Positions 17,209 to 25,219 of a stretch of DNA of 64,000 nt are shown here, piece by piece; the first letter of the stretch is position 1; each line of letters begins with the position of its first letter. The translations under genes were made by a program, and so were the position numbers. The DNA comes from Gracilimonas sp965227215. Lineage in GTDB: Bacteria; Bacteroidota; Rhodothermia; Balneolales; Balneolaceae. The stretch covers positions 2,294,001 to 2,358,000 of the forward strand of contig OZ245729.1 in NCBI GenBank assembly GCA_965227215.1. The letters are read 5' to 3'. The notes below the pieces were generated by a model. That model saw only the letters and a program-made list of their open reading frames with translations, ran no database searches and had not been told where the DNA came from.

Positions 17209-17232
17209 AAGCCCGAAGGTGATTTCGGGCTT
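17209..17232 (-). terminator. Rho-independent terminator of the LVIVD-repeat lipoprotein gene
   Basis: Perfect 9-bp arms AAGCCCGAA and TTCGGGCTT with a 6-nt loop, followed on the minus strand by TTTTATTT. It lies 26 bp after the stop of the gene at 17258. Confidence 0.85.
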
Positions 17233-17257
17233 CAATATAAAAGAACTTGATTTACGG

Positions 17258-18622
17258 TTAATCCAGGTTCGGACGAACGATAAACAAACCGGATTCGATA
17301 TCACTTAAAATGATCATGCCACTTTCAAAATAAGGGTAGTTACTCCAGGTGCCCTTAAAGCTGGAGGCATCAGTTGCAGGTTGGGTGTCAAAATAGGCAA
17401 CGCGTTCAAGGTTAGCGTTTTCCACATCAGACAGGTCCAGAATCTGTAATCCGGAATTGTAATTCGTTTCATAGGCATAATTGCCTTTTATATACAGATT
17501 GTGATCTATGGAAAAGGTGTTATGCTCGTAATAGCCCACAAATTCAGGGTTCTCCAGATCGCGAACATCCCATACATAGGTTTTGGTGCCGCGACCGAGG
17601 TTACGCTCATCAAGTTCATCATTCATTAAAAAGTAAGACTGATCTTCCGTCAACCATCCCTGATGTGAATACTGCATATCGGCCTGGCGCTCAAAGCCAA
17701 TGGTGGTTGGGTTTTCTTTATCAGAAACGTCAGCGATAACTACATTACCTTCGGCTGAGTTGAAGCACACTTCTTTTCCCTGATGCTCTGTATCCGGTCC
17801 GTTATAGATCACACATTGAGCGTCATGTATATAGCCGGGAGCCACACGATAATAGCCGGGTTCGGTATCAATGTAGCACCCTGAATAGGTTGGATTTTTG
17901 GGGTCGCTAATATCAATCATATGTAAGCCGGTGCTGTCACGACTTCCACATACTGTTGATTGTGTTACGCCTGCAGCATAGGCAAAACCGGTTTGCTCAT
18001 TAATAACGATGTTATGAGAAGGTCCAAACTGATCGTAAAGCGCGTCATGCTCCAGAAGAATAGGGGAGCCATCATATTCTCGAAGTTTAGTCAGGTCGAG
18101 TACCTGCATTCCATGCGGCTGGGCATCGCTTACCACAAAGGCATGGTTGTCATACACTTTTACGTCGCGCCAGGAAGAGCCCTGGGAAATAGATTTGGAT
18201 CGGGCTGTAGTTCCAAGCCCGAGATTACAAGCCGGGTACTGATCAAGCGGTAGTGACTTATATTTTGCGTTCAGGTTCGACTCCGGCATCCGCCCAACAA
18301 CTATCGGGTTCTCCGGATCAGAAATATCCACAAAAGACATTCCATTTGTAAGGCCAACCAATGCATATTCTTTATCGGTTTGTGGATCGGTCCAGCCCCA
18401 AATATCATTTAAATAAACCCCGGATGATTGTCCGGTGAGTTCAAGAACAGAAACATGGGAAAATAAATCGACATTGTCACAAGCATAATCCATGGCCATT
18501 CCATCTTTGCAGGGGAAGGGAGCATCACTTTTATCCTTGTCCTTTGTTTGCGAAAGGTCACAGCTTGAAAAAAACAGGCCGAAAACAGCGATGGCAATAG
18601 GTAAAGAAGAACGGTTAAACAT
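17258..18622 (-). CDS. Choice-of-anchor B family / LVIVD-repeat lipoprotein
   Basis: A 454-residue protein with a lipoprotein signal peptide (lipobox FSSC, Cys at about residue 21) and a series of LVIVD-type beta-propeller repeats: ALVGLTNGMSFVDISDPENP, HAFVVSDAQPHGMQVLDL, HMIDISDPKNPTYSG, NVVIADVSDKENPTTIG and GLQILDLSDVENANL. Such proteins form seven-bladed propellers exposed on the cell surface or in the periplasm. Function is unknown. The gene stands alone with its own terminator. Confidence 0.88.
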   Translation of the reverse strand: MFNRSSLPIAIAVFGLFFSSCDLSQTKDKDKSDAPFPCKDGMAMDYACDNVDLFSHVSVLELTGQSSGVYLNDIWGWTDPQTDKEYALVGLTNGMSFVDISDPENPIVVGRMPESNLNAKYKSLPLDQYPACNLGLGTTARSKSISQGSSWRDVKVYDNHAFVVSDAQPHGMQVLDLTKLREYDGSPILLEHDALYDQFGPSHNIVINEQTGFAYAAGVTQSTVCGSRDSTGLHMIDISDPKNPTYSGCYIDTEPGYYRVAPGYIHDAQCVIYNGPDTEHQGKEVCFNSAEGNVVIADVSDKENPTTIGFERQADMQYSHQGWLTEDQSYFLMNDELDERNLGRGTKTYVWDVRDLENPEFVGYYEHNTFSIDHNLYIKGNYAYETNYNSGLQILDLSDVENANLERVAYFDTQPATDASSFKGTWSNYPYFESGMIILSDIESGLFIVRPNLD

Positions 18623-18782
18623 AAGACGTTAGATTAATCTCTTAGAATGATTAGAAATATAAACGATAATTACTCAGAAAACATATTCAATGTTAAGAGA
18701 TGCGGATACAACGAATATAACTTTATCAATGCCATGTTATTCTGGTAAAGGGCTTAATTAAGATTTTAACTGTTATTTCAGT

Positions 18783-18790
18783 TACTTTTG
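18783..18790 (+). promoter_or_regulatory. Possible -7 promoter element (TAnnTTTG) for the TIGR03546/TIGR03545 operon
   Basis: TACTTTTG matches the Bacteroidota -7 consensus and stands 30 bp before the ATG at 18821. No clear TTG is present at the -33 position, so support is weak. Confidence 0.3.
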
Positions 18791-18820
18791 AAGCTGAATA
18801 AATTAAGGTAAGGAGCAAAT

Positions 18821-19345
18821 ATGTTCTTGATAATGCGTTACATCGCCAAGCTGCTTAAAGCGTTGGCTTCAGAGGCCTCACCGAACCAAATAGCGGGTGG
18901 TATTATACTTGGAATGATTATCGGGCTTACTCCCCTTTCATCGTTGCATAACCTGTTTATTGTTGTGCTGATTTTAGTGCTTAAAGTTAATATCGGGATG
19001 GCCCTTCTGTCATTTACCATTTTTAGCGGAATAGCGTACCTGGCAGATCCCCTCTTTCACAGCTTTGGCGTTTGGTTGCTGGAACTGGAAAGTATGCAGG
19101 AGGCCTGGACGGCAATGTACAATAACGAGTGGATTGCTCTGACAGAGTTCTATAATACAGTGGTTATCGGGAGTTTTGTAACGGCTGTTCTGCTATGTAT
19201 TCCTGTCTTTCCATTAGCCCGATTCGGTGTGATTCAATACCGGGAACACATTCACCAGAAAATGCAAAAATGGAAGATCGTCAAGGCTTTTAAGGGCACT
19301 AAGTTCTACAGCATTTATCAAACCGTAAATCGAGTGAGAGGATAA
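18821..19345 (+). CDS. TIGR03546 family membrane protein
   Basis: A 174-residue membrane protein with an N-terminal amphipathic segment ending ASPNQIAGGIILGMIIGLTPLSSLHN and about three to four membrane helices, matching the uncharacterised family TIGR03546 (DUF2062-like). An AAGGAG ribosome binding site lies six bases before ATG 18821. The gene is 4 bp from the next one. These two families are known to occur as neighbours, which supports both assignments. A role in envelope assembly is an inference from its partner. Confidence 0.82.
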   Translation: MFLIMRYIAKLLKALASEASPNQIAGGIILGMIIGLTPLSSLHNLFIVVLILVLKVNIGMALLSFTIFSGIAYLADPLFHSFGVWLLELESMQEAWTAMYNNEWIALTEFYNTVVIGSFVTAVLLCIPVFPLARFGVIQYREHIHQKMQKWKIVKAFKGTKFYSIYQTVNRVRG

Positions 19346-19349
19346 GGCG

Positions 19350-21194
19350 ATGAGAATAGGTGGAATAATTACGGTTTTAGTACTCGCAGGAATTGGATTT
19401 GCTGCTACCTATTTCATCACCGATGAGTGGGTGGAAGAACAAATAGAATACCAGGGCAGCATATTGAATGAGGCCAAAGTAGAGCTGGATGGTTTTGATT
19501 TCAGCTTATGGGATCTGCACATTAAATGGAGCCGTTTACAGGTGGCCAACTCCAATAACACCATGCAGAACACATTCGAGACCGGTGAAACGGAATTCAG
19601 CATGGAGTTCTGGCCGCTCATTCTTCGCAATAAAGTGATTGTAGATAATGTGAAGCTGACGGGCTTTCAGATGGATACCGAACGAGAGTCGGACGGCTCT
19701 TTTGAAATTCCTGAGGAAGTTAAGAACGAAGAACCCGGCTTTGTGTACAGCGTGGTAAGTCAGGTAACCAGCGAGGCAAAAAAGAATGCCGAAGTGAAAT
19801 TTACCGATGTCCGGGACGACCTGAACGTGGACAGCCTGATGGCAAAGGTAAATATTCAATCCGTTGATAAAATTGATTCGCTGAGACAGGGAATTCAACA
19901 AAAGTATGTCAAATGGGACAGCACCTTTAAGAATACGAAGGTAAACAAAGAGGTAGCAAAAGTTCGGAGTACGGTAGAATCCATCAACCCGAAAGAAATA
20001 AAAAAACCTAAACAGGTGGTGGAAGCGATTGAAAATGTGCAAAAACTCCGTAAGCAAGTAGATTCACTTAAAACCCGGGCCGAAAACCTGAAGAAGGAAT
20101 TTGAACAGGATTATGGATCTACACGCGGAGGATTAGGTCAGGTTGATAACTGGATCCGGGATGACTATCAAAGGGCGCTAAGCGTAGCCAAACTACCGGA
20201 TTTAGATGTTCAGAATATTGGTAAAGCCCTGTTTGGGCAGAACCTTTTGGGCGATTATGCGGCTTATCTGGAATACGTAGCCATTGCCCGTGAGTATGGT
20301 AGCCGGTTGGTAGGTGAAGAAGACACCGTGCAGGAAATTCCCAGATATGAAGGTCTGGACTACGAGTTTTCGGATAAATATGACTATCCGGGGTTTTGGT
20401 TTAAAAACATCGAGCTTTCCGGGAAAACGAAATCGGATATTGCCATTTCCGGAACGGTAACTGATATCAGCAGCAGCCAGAAGAAGACCGGTCAGCCGGT
20501 GAAGTTTAGTGTGCAGGGAGAAGATGAGAATGAAGTAGCTCTGACCATAAACGGCGAGTTTAATTATCTGGAAGAAAAACCGCGCGAGAGCTTTACGGTG
20601 AACTATGCCGGGTTTACACTTTCAAAAGCAAGACTGTCGGGTTCTGATTTATTGCCGTATGAGCTAAAGTCCGGAAAAGGAGAGTTGAATGTTGAGATGA
20701 ACATAATTGATAAGCGCATCGACAGCCGTATCGATTATATTGCGAGAAATATCAGCTTCGATTTTGCTGCTGCCGGTAAGCCAAAAAACCGGGTGGAATC
20801 TTTGATCCGGAATGCAATAGGCAGCACCAATCAAATTGATGTAGCCGCGCTGGTTGATAATGTAAATGGGCCGTTGCGGGTACGGGTGCGATCCAATGTG
20901 GATGATTTATTCATGAATGCCTTGAAGCAAACGGTAAGCCGGGAAGTGGAAAATGCCAAGTGTAAAATCAGGGCGGAAGTGCAGAAGCAGGTTGCGGGTA
21001 AAAAGCAGCAGTTGGAGAATTTTAAAGCTGAAAAAGAGGCTGAACTACGCAAACGCTACGAAGAACTTCAGGCTAAAGTGGATGAGCAGCTCCAAGTGGT
21101 AGAAGAGAAAAAGAAAGAGCTGGAAAAGCGCAAAAAAGAATTGGAAGACTCGCTGAAGGATAAAATCAAAGATAAAATTGGGATTGATTTCTAA
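19350..21194 (+). CDS. TIGR03545 family protein, AsmA-like N-terminus with coiled coils
   Basis: A 614-residue protein with a single N-terminal membrane anchor (residues 4-23) and a large periplasmic part. Residues 45-125 (DFSLWDLHIKWSRLQVAN, FWPLILRNKVIVDNVKLTG) resemble the beginning of AsmA-type proteins. Charged helical segments lie at 190-265 and a long coiled coil at 535-610 (repeated KKELEKRKKELE). The middle is beta-rich. TIGR03545 has no known function. The AsmA-like pattern suggests bridging of lipids or outer-membrane components, but this is inference only. Confidence 0.8.
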   Translation: MRIGGIITVLVLAGIGFAATYFITDEWVEEQIEYQGSILNEAKVELDGFDFSLWDLHIKWSRLQVANSNNTMQNTFETGETEFSMEFWPLILRNKVIVDNVKLTGFQMDTERESDGSFEIPEEVKNEEPGFVYSVVSQVTSEAKKNAEVKFTDVRDDLNVDSLMAKVNIQSVDKIDSLRQGIQQKYVKWDSTFKNTKVNKEVAKVRSTVESINPKEIKKPKQVVEAIENVQKLRKQVDSLKTRAENLKKEFEQDYGSTRGGLGQVDNWIRDDYQRALSVAKLPDLDVQNIGKALFGQNLLGDYAAYLEYVAIAREYGSRLVGEEDTVQEIPRYEGLDYEFSDKYDYPGFWFKNIELSGKTKSDIAISGTVTDISSSQKKTGQPVKFSVQGEDENEVALTINGEFNYLEEKPRESFTVNYAGFTLSKARLSGSDLLPYELKSGKGELNVEMNIIDKRIDSRIDYIARNISFDFAAAGKPKNRVESLIRNAIGSTNQIDVAALVDNVNGPLRVRVRSNVDDLFMNALKQTVSREVENAKCKIRAEVQKQVAGKKQQLENFKAEKEAELRKRYEELQAKVDEQLQVVEEKKKELEKRKKELEDSLKDKIKDKIGIDF

Positions 21195-21270
21195 AACCCA
21201 GGCTTAGCCCGACTGACAGTACAACCGAAAGTCACTGTAAAAAATTTAAAGCGAAAAGAACCTTCAAGCG

Positions 21271-21300
21271 TCTGGAAGACCTTGGAGCGTTCGCTGCTTA
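21271..21300 (+). repeat. 30-bp repeat unit B, copy 1
   Basis: Matches 22205-22234 at about 24 of 30 positions and shares the core CTTGGAGCnTTCGC. It lies downstream of the TIGR03545 gene, 37 bp before unit A copy 1. Its GACCTTGG core resembles the GACCTTTGG in unit A, so the two units may be related. Confidence 0.5.
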
Positions 21301-21337
21301 TGTAAGCATATAAAAATCTGATTGGTCATTTATCCAC

Positions 21338-21403
21338 AACGCTTTCAGGACCTTTGGACGCTGAAAGGTTGTATTCAGGAGCAGGTAGAAATTCCTTTCC
21401 AAC
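21338..21403 (+). repeat. 66-bp direct repeat unit A, copy 1
   Basis: Begins AACGCTTTCAGGACCTTTGG and ends ATTCCTTTCCAAC. Nearly identical (a few substitutions and one indel) to 22097-22163. The first 30 bases form a weak hairpin (CTTTCAG/CTGAAAG). It ends 8 bp before the stop of the beta-barrel-like gene, which is thus bracketed by the two copies. Confidence 0.8.
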
Positions 21404-21411
21404 CGATGATC

Positions 21412-22017
21412 TTAAAACCGAAGGCTTACCCCTGCTGAAAGTGCCGTTCGTCTTTGGTTGAAATCAGAATCATCCAGCGGAAAGTAAAGGCGGAAGTCAC
21501 CTGTAAAAAACAGGTTATTGTAAACGGGTATGTTTGCTCTTAAACCGGTAGCAAGATTTAAGTAAGTTTCTTTGATGGAAACAAGTGGATCAGGTTGAAC
21601 GAAATCGGGAAGCATTCCAAAACGAGTTTGCTCAATGTGGGTTTGATTTAGGTTCAGTCCTGTGTACAAACCAAAAATTATAGGAGTTTCAACAGTTTGA
21701 AGCTTTATGGTTGATCCAAGTGCATGCCCTTTAAAAGTATATTGGGGACAGTCAAGGCATTCATACGTTGTAAGCTGGTCGGCTTCTCTTCGTATTGAGC
21801 CATTAAATGCTACGCTGAGCACTGACTTTTCAAAATTCAGAAAAGGATGAGATACCTCGATTTCATACATCACCGTGTTTTGTTGTTCGAAATCTGGGTT
21901 GTAAGAATGACCGTTGATTCTTTGGATACCTGTTTTCAGATTTATTTCCGGTGAAAAAGACTGGGCCAGTAATTGTCCCGGAACAAAAAAGAACAGGGCT
22001 AATACTACATGTTTCAT
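21412..22017 (-). CDS. Exported beta-barrel-like protein, unknown function
   Basis: A 201-residue protein with a signal peptide (MKHVVLALFFFVPGQLLAQ) and alternating beta-strand segments ending in GVSLRF, a terminal phenylalanine as in outer-membrane barrels. ATG 22017 is preferred to an in-frame TTG at 22047 because it gives a normal signal peptide. I do not recognise a family. The gene is flanked on both sides by 66-bp direct repeats and by a second repeat unit, which suggests that it moved or was duplicated as a cassette. Confidence 0.6.
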   Translation of the reverse strand: MKHVVLALFFFVPGQLLAQSFSPEINLKTGIQRINGHSYNPDFEQQNTVMYEIEVSHPFLNFEKSVLSVAFNGSIRREADQLTTYECLDCPQYTFKGHALGSTIKLQTVETPIIFGLYTGLNLNQTHIEQTRFGMLPDFVQPDPLVSIKETYLNLATGLRANIPVYNNLFFTGDFRLYFPLDDSDFNQRRTALSAGVSLRF

Positions 22018-22096
22018 CAGTACTAAATGAGTTGTGATTCCCTTCAAATATAAAAGAGATTATTTAGATAGCAACATTCTCTAAGTGGATGTACAT

Positions 22097-22163
22097 AACG
22101 CTTTCAGGACCTTTGGACGCTGAAAGGTTGTTCTTCAGGAGCAGGCAGAAATTCCTTTCTAAC
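22097..22163 (+). repeat. 67-bp direct repeat unit A, copy 2
   Basis: Same orientation as 21338-21403 and differing by a few bases and one inserted base. It lies upstream of the beta-barrel-like gene, in the space between it and the endonuclease gene. Confidence 0.8.
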
Positions 22164-22204
22164 TTATTCTCAGAATAATAGATTAATTAAGGAATCTCCA
22201 AATA

Positions 22205-22234
22205 TCTGTAAGATCTTGGAGCATTCGCCGATCA
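22205..22234 (+). repeat. 30-bp repeat unit B, copy 2
   Basis: About 24 of 30 positions match 21271-21300. Here unit B follows unit A, whereas in the first cluster it precedes it, so the gene is enclosed as B-A-gene-A-B with all units in the same orientation. Confidence 0.5.
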
Positions 22235-22251
22235 ACTAACTTCACAACCAG

Positions 22252-24249
22252 TTATTTCGACAATAACATTTTCTGTGTGAATGTCAGCTCACCTGCTCTC
22301 AGCTGATAGAAGTAAACACCACTTGAAAGGCCGGACGCATCGAATGTAGTCATATATGATCCGGCACCTTTCATTCCATCTACCAGGGTTTCAACTTTTC
22401 GTCCCAATACGTTGTAAACGGTCAGGGTTACATTTACCGCACTCTTCAACTCATAACTGATATTGGTAGTTGGGTTAAATGGGTTCGGGTAATTTTGGTA
22501 AAGCGTGAAATCGTCGGCGATGGCCGGATTTTCGTCTTCGTTGGAGGTTGGAGTTTCAAAGGTCTGATTGGTATTAACTGAACCTTTGGTGTTGCTCTCG
22601 GTAAATACCCAGCTAAAGTCCTCATAACCGGAACCGGTTCCTTCCAAAGAAAGCGAGCTTCCTACCGCACTGTTACCCGGTTGCTCCACCCCGATATCCG
22701 TACTTTCAACATCCTGTGCGGGTCCATCTACAGCGGTAAAAGTACCTTCATAAGAAAGGAACTGGATGAGTTCACCTCCGATATCCAGGCTGATACCATC
22801 CGGGCTTCCATTTTGTAATCCGTTAACCGGCAGATCAACAAAGAAGATAGAAATGCCGTTTTCGGTATCACCAGTTGTGAAGTCATTGCCGGAGTAGGTA
22901 GCGTAAACGGAGCCGCCATTCCCGTTGTAAAGGCTAAGGGTTACATCACTCAAATCTGCGAATTCTGCATTTACCGCAATTTCGACAAATTCTCCCTGGT
23001 CGCCACCGTCATTATCATAATGCATTTCATTGATCCAGGCAGCTGAGGGAGTCTCACCGTCATTATCCCGAATAGTGATTTCGGTGGAGTTCGCTGATCC
23101 AATTACCGCTTGTTGCGGCCCGGAAACATTCTCTAATCCCAATAAAATGGTTTCGTCTCCTTCTTCCAGCTCATCATCAATTAAGGTGAGGGTAACCGAT
23201 TGCCGGTCTAAGGATCCGGCTGGAAAGGTTACGCTTTGGCTGGAAAAAGCCTGGAAGTCATCGCCGGAGCTTGCAGTTCCGCCGGAGTAAACCACATCCA
23301 CGGTAGTGGCTGTATCTGCATTTGGGTTGGTGATGGAAAGTTCAATTTCTACGGAGCCATCTCCTTCACTGAAATTTAAAACAGAAGCTGAAAACTCAAC
23401 GTTAGTCTGGCTGATTTCCCCTTCAAAATAAGCGCGTTCAACGAGGGTAGGGTCAATCACAAAAGGGTTTACTTCATTACCCTGGAGTTCAGCGATGGCA
23501 CAGGTTCGGTCGTATTCGGTAGTGGAAACAGTATCCAGGGAATTCCAGTTGCGAAGAAAGTCTTTTTGAATTTCAAAGAAAATAGGGTCGGCATTGTCGG
23601 CCTGTGTTTTGTACATGGTATAGAAGTAAAAAACGGCCCGGGCTATATCTCCTTTTACGCTTTCACGGGGCTCCCAGCTGGCCGAATAGGAAGAATTGGG
23701 ATGGGAATCTCGGTATTCGCTGTATTCATCAACTACGTTACCATCGGGACTGGAAACGTCCTGATCGAGTCGCCACCAGGTATCGGTTTCCTGATCCGGA
23801 ATTTCATAAAAAGGGTGATTGCCCCTCGCACTGTTGGCTCTGGAATAAGCCGGAAAAAGGCTGTGCATATCAGATCGGGCAGGTTCGGTTGAGGCACCTT
23901 TACTTTGAGGCCAGGCGTGTTCAGCATTTACGTCTTTACTGAAGGCATCAGAACTGGGGTCAGCATTGGGGTCCAGATAAATGGTATAGCCGGTATAAAT
24001 GCCGGTGAGTGAATCATTCTTGAGGTCAATCTGTGAATACAAAATGTCGCGGGCATTGTCATAGCTGATGTTATCAGTGGTTCCGTATTCCTGTACCAAT
24101 GCATCCAGCAGTTCCTGACCGGAGAGTTCGGGAAAGATTTGAGTGCCCTGCGCTGGGCAGCTTTGAGAGAGTGCTGAAGTGGAGAAAAGCAGTGAAAAAA
24201 CAAAAACTAAAGTGAGTGCTTTTCGGGTGATGGAATTTGGATATGCCAT
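22252..24249 (-). CDS. Secreted endonuclease I family protein with Calx-beta domain and C-terminal sorting tail
   Basis: A 665-residue multidomain secreted protein. After a signal peptide (ending SALSQ) comes an endonuclease I (NucM/EndA) domain at about residues 45-260, with AEHAWPQSKG, the catalytic-region histidine, then DMHSLFPAYSRANSARGNHPF and VKGDIARAVFYFYTMY. A Calx-beta domain follows at about 280-395 (VTLTLIDDELEEGDETILL), then a lamin-tail-like module (WINEMHYDNDGGDQGEFVEIA). The last 85 residues carry YQNYPNPFNPTTNISYEL...GLSSGVYFYQL, a type A sorting domain for the type IX secretion route. It likely degrades extracellular DNA or RNA. Confidence 0.92.
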   Translation of the reverse strand: MAYPNSITRKALTLVFVFSLLFSTSALSQSCPAQGTQIFPELSGQELLDALVQEYGTTDNISYDNARDILYSQIDLKNDSLTGIYTGYTIYLDPNADPSSDAFSKDVNAEHAWPQSKGASTEPARSDMHSLFPAYSRANSARGNHPFYEIPDQETDTWWRLDQDVSSPDGNVVDEYSEYRDSHPNSSYSASWEPRESVKGDIARAVFYFYTMYKTQADNADPIFFEIQKDFLRNWNSLDTVSTTEYDRTCAIAELQGNEVNPFVIDPTLVERAYFEGEISQTNVEFSASVLNFSEGDGSVEIELSITNPNADTATTVDVVYSGGTASSGDDFQAFSSQSVTFPAGSLDRQSVTLTLIDDELEEGDETILLGLENVSGPQQAVIGSANSTEITIRDNDGETPSAAWINEMHYDNDGGDQGEFVEIAVNAEFADLSDVTLSLYNGNGGSVYATYSGNDFTTGDTENGISIFFVDLPVNGLQNGSPDGISLDIGGELIQFLSYEGTFTAVDGPAQDVESTDIGVEQPGNSAVGSSLSLEGTGSGYEDFSWVFTESNTKGSVNTNQTFETPTSNEDENPAIADDFTLYQNYPNPFNPTTNISYELKSAVNVTLTVYNVLGRKVETLVDGMKGAGSYMTTFDASGLSSGVYFYQLRAGELTFTQKMLLSK

Positions 24250-24416
24250 GCCTTCCGGATTGAATTAGATGATCATTTTTATAAAGAAGTGGTGACGGCA
24301 CGATTTACGGTTGTGCCGGTGGAAGCTTCCCTGTCCTTATTACCGGGAATTACACATCAGCTATAATATAAGATTTCTTAGCGGGAGTGGGATAAATCTT
24401 TTGTAAAGGTAAAGCT

Positions 24417-24683
24417 TCAGCTTTTGGATGGTTTAAAATAAATCTCATCTATATAACACCAGCGCCATTCTTCACCGGGTTCGACGGAGCGAATGATTGG
24501 GTGTTTCGATTCTTCAAAATGAGCCCTGGCGTGTTTATGGGGAGATGAATCACAACATCCCACATAGCCACAGGTCATGCACATACGCAGGTGCACCCAG
24601 GAGCTGCCCTGTTCCACACAATCCTGACAAACATCTTCAGAAGTGTTGGTAACTTTGATCATATCTTTGTGTGAGCAAGCCAT
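24417..24683 (-). CDS. UBP-type zinc finger protein
   Basis: An 88-residue protein that is almost entirely a UBP/BUZ zinc finger: Cys3, His5, Cys19, Cys22, Cys35, Cys38, Cys43/44 and histidines at 49, 51, 55 and 61, the pattern of three zinc sites. In eukaryotes this fold binds the ubiquitin C-terminus; in bacteria its role is unknown. It ends a three-gene run with the DsbA-like protein (11 bp upstream) and the CPA2 antiporter, so it is probably made with them and may sense or bind a partner in the cytoplasm. Confidence 0.88.
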   Translation of the reverse strand: MACSHKDMIKVTNTSEDVCQDCVEQGSSWVHLRMCMTCGYVGCCDSSPHKHARAHFEESKHPIIRSVEPGEEWRWCYIDEIYFKPSKS

Positions 24684-24694
24684 AAGAGATTTTT

Positions 24695-25219
24695 TTAGTT
24701 CAGGAAAGTATCAACAAAAGCTTTCAGTTGTTTATAATCCAATTCACCGGAATATCGCTTTCCGTTTAGAAAAAATGTAGGGGTGTCATCAACTCCGCTC
24801 TTTATGCCTCCCCGAAAGTCGGATGTAACTCTGCCTGCGAACTCGTTAGTGGTGAGGTTTACCCTGAATCGATATAAATCGAGTCCGATGTCCTCAGCAA
24901 AATCAAGGATTCTGTTTTCACTGAGCGTGCGGTTGTGTTTAAAAAGCAGGTCGTGCATTTCCCAGAATCTATCCTGAGCACCTGCACATAAAGCAGCTTC
25001 TGCTGCTAACTGGGCGTTTGGATGTTTTTTACGGATCGGGAAGTTCCGAAAAGTGAAATTCAGGTTTTCATTGTATTCCTTCAATAACATCTGTGAGAAC
25101 CGATAACCCAGCCTGCTGTAGGGGCATTCATAATCGCCATATTCCAGTAACGTATGCGGGGCATCAGGGCTGCCCAGTGTATAATCATCCTCTGATATTT
25201 CTATATACAAATCGCTCAT
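24695..25219 (-). CDS. DsbA-like thioredoxin-fold protein with CPYS in place of CxxC
   Basis: A 174-residue thioredoxin-fold protein of the DsbA/Thioredoxin_4 type: GSPDAPHTLLEYGDYECPYS near the start, and the cis-proline loop VDDTPTFFLNGKRYSG near residue 150. The active site is Cys32-Pro-Tyr-Ser35, so the resolving cysteine is missing. There is no signal peptide, so it acts in the cytoplasm. Similar domains are fused to or adjacent to Na+/H+ antiporters (NhaA). Its ATG overlaps the antiporter's TGA (ATGA), showing translational coupling. Confidence 0.9.
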   Translation of the reverse strand: MSDLYIEISEDDYTLGSPDAPHTLLEYGDYECPYSRLGYRFSQMLLKEYNENLNFTFRNFPIRKKHPNAQLAAEAALCAGAQDRFWEMHDLLFKHNRTLSENRILDFAEDIGLDLYRFRVNLTTNEFAGRVTSDFRGGIKSGVDDTPTFFLNGKRYSGELDYKQLKAFVDTFLN

